Part shown: piece by piece, positions 63,811 through 64,000 of the stretch | Numbering within the stretch: the first letter of the stretch is position 1 | Layout: each line of letters begins with the position of its first letter | DNA from: Brachyhypopomus gauderio | Lineage: Eukaryota > Chordata > Actinopteri > Gymnotiformes > Hypopomidae | NCBI RefSeq assembly: GCF_052324685.1 | Contig: NC_135222.1 | Coordinates: 8,691,373-8,755,372, forward strand | Length of the DNA stretch: 64,000 bases | Direction of reading: 5' to 3' | Position numbers and translations under genes: made by a program | Notes under the pieces: generated by a model | What the model was told of the DNA's origin: nothing | Database searches by the model: none | What the model saw: the letters and a program-made list of their open reading frames with translations, nothing else

Positions 63811-64000
63811 GGCTGAACTGATTGGAAAGGCAGAAAATAAGTCTGACGTCAATATAAAGATGGTGCAGGTGCAAAACAGTTAACCAAACAACCCCCCCCC
63901 CCCCCTTTAAAAAAAAAAGGAACTTGTAGTGATGCTGCATGGTTGAGACATTTCCGAGGTTTGAAGATCAAAGTAAAAAGCAAACAGGATCCATCTAGAG
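63811..64000 (-). other. abhd2 leader end and upstream intron
   Basis: Seven leader bases precede the ATG after a TTTCCAATCAG acceptor. The rest is intron with a C run at 63892-63904 and an A run at 63910-63918. The abhd2 promoter and non-coding first exon must lie beyond the right edge. Confidence 0.5.

Overview
The window is vertebrate nuclear DNA, almost certainly from a teleost fish. Coding sequence is split into short exons with GT-AG introns. Spacers are rich in microsatellites, hAT DNA transposons and a tRNA-headed SINE of a kind common in ray-finned fish. The predicted proteins match vertebrate furin, stereocilin, ZIP1, CRALBP and ABHD2 along their length. The SINE type hints at an otophysan (characin, knifefish or catfish line), but that is only a hint.

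Layout from left to right. Positions 1-21.2 kb appear to be one very long intron of a minus-strand furin gene. Its only coding exon in the window is 21228-21404; the rest of the gene would lie off the left edge. A CpG-rich block at about 26.6-27.06 kb looks like the furin promoter and leader exon. Positions 28165-38955 hold a complete minus-strand stereocilin gene (strc) in 28 coding exons. Positions 42891-45310 hold a complete plus-strand slc39a1 (ZIP1 zinc transporter) in 4 exons. Positions 48454-51270 hold a complete plus-strand rlbp1 (CRALBP) in 7 coding exons. Positions 54814-63810 hold a complete coding region of abhd2 on the minus strand in 9 exons, with its 5' leader continuing past the right edge. 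rlbp1 and abhd2 are convergent; strc and slc39a1 are divergent. For strc, slc39a1, rlbp1 and abhd2 I checked that exon lengths and intron phases add up to one open frame at every junction.

The genes do not form a pathway. strc belongs to inner-ear hair bundles, rlbp1 to the retinal visual cycle, slc39a1 to zinc uptake, abhd2 to lipid hydrolysis and furin to proprotein cleavage. In mammals furin, abhd2 and rlbp1 lie in one neighbourhood, while strc and slc39a1 lie elsewhere, so the arrangement is mainly of synteny interest.

The most distinctive structures are mobile elements with intact target-site duplications: a 1.16-kb hAT remnant carrying a BED-finger fragment, a 169-bp hAT MITE, and a 1.5-kb hAT element in an abhd2 intron into which a SINE pair and a solo LTR are nested. 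There is also a GC-AG intron in abhd2, a long inverted TG/CA microsatellite pair, and an AT repeat filling almost half of a short strc intron. I found no evidence of a wholly new biological system.
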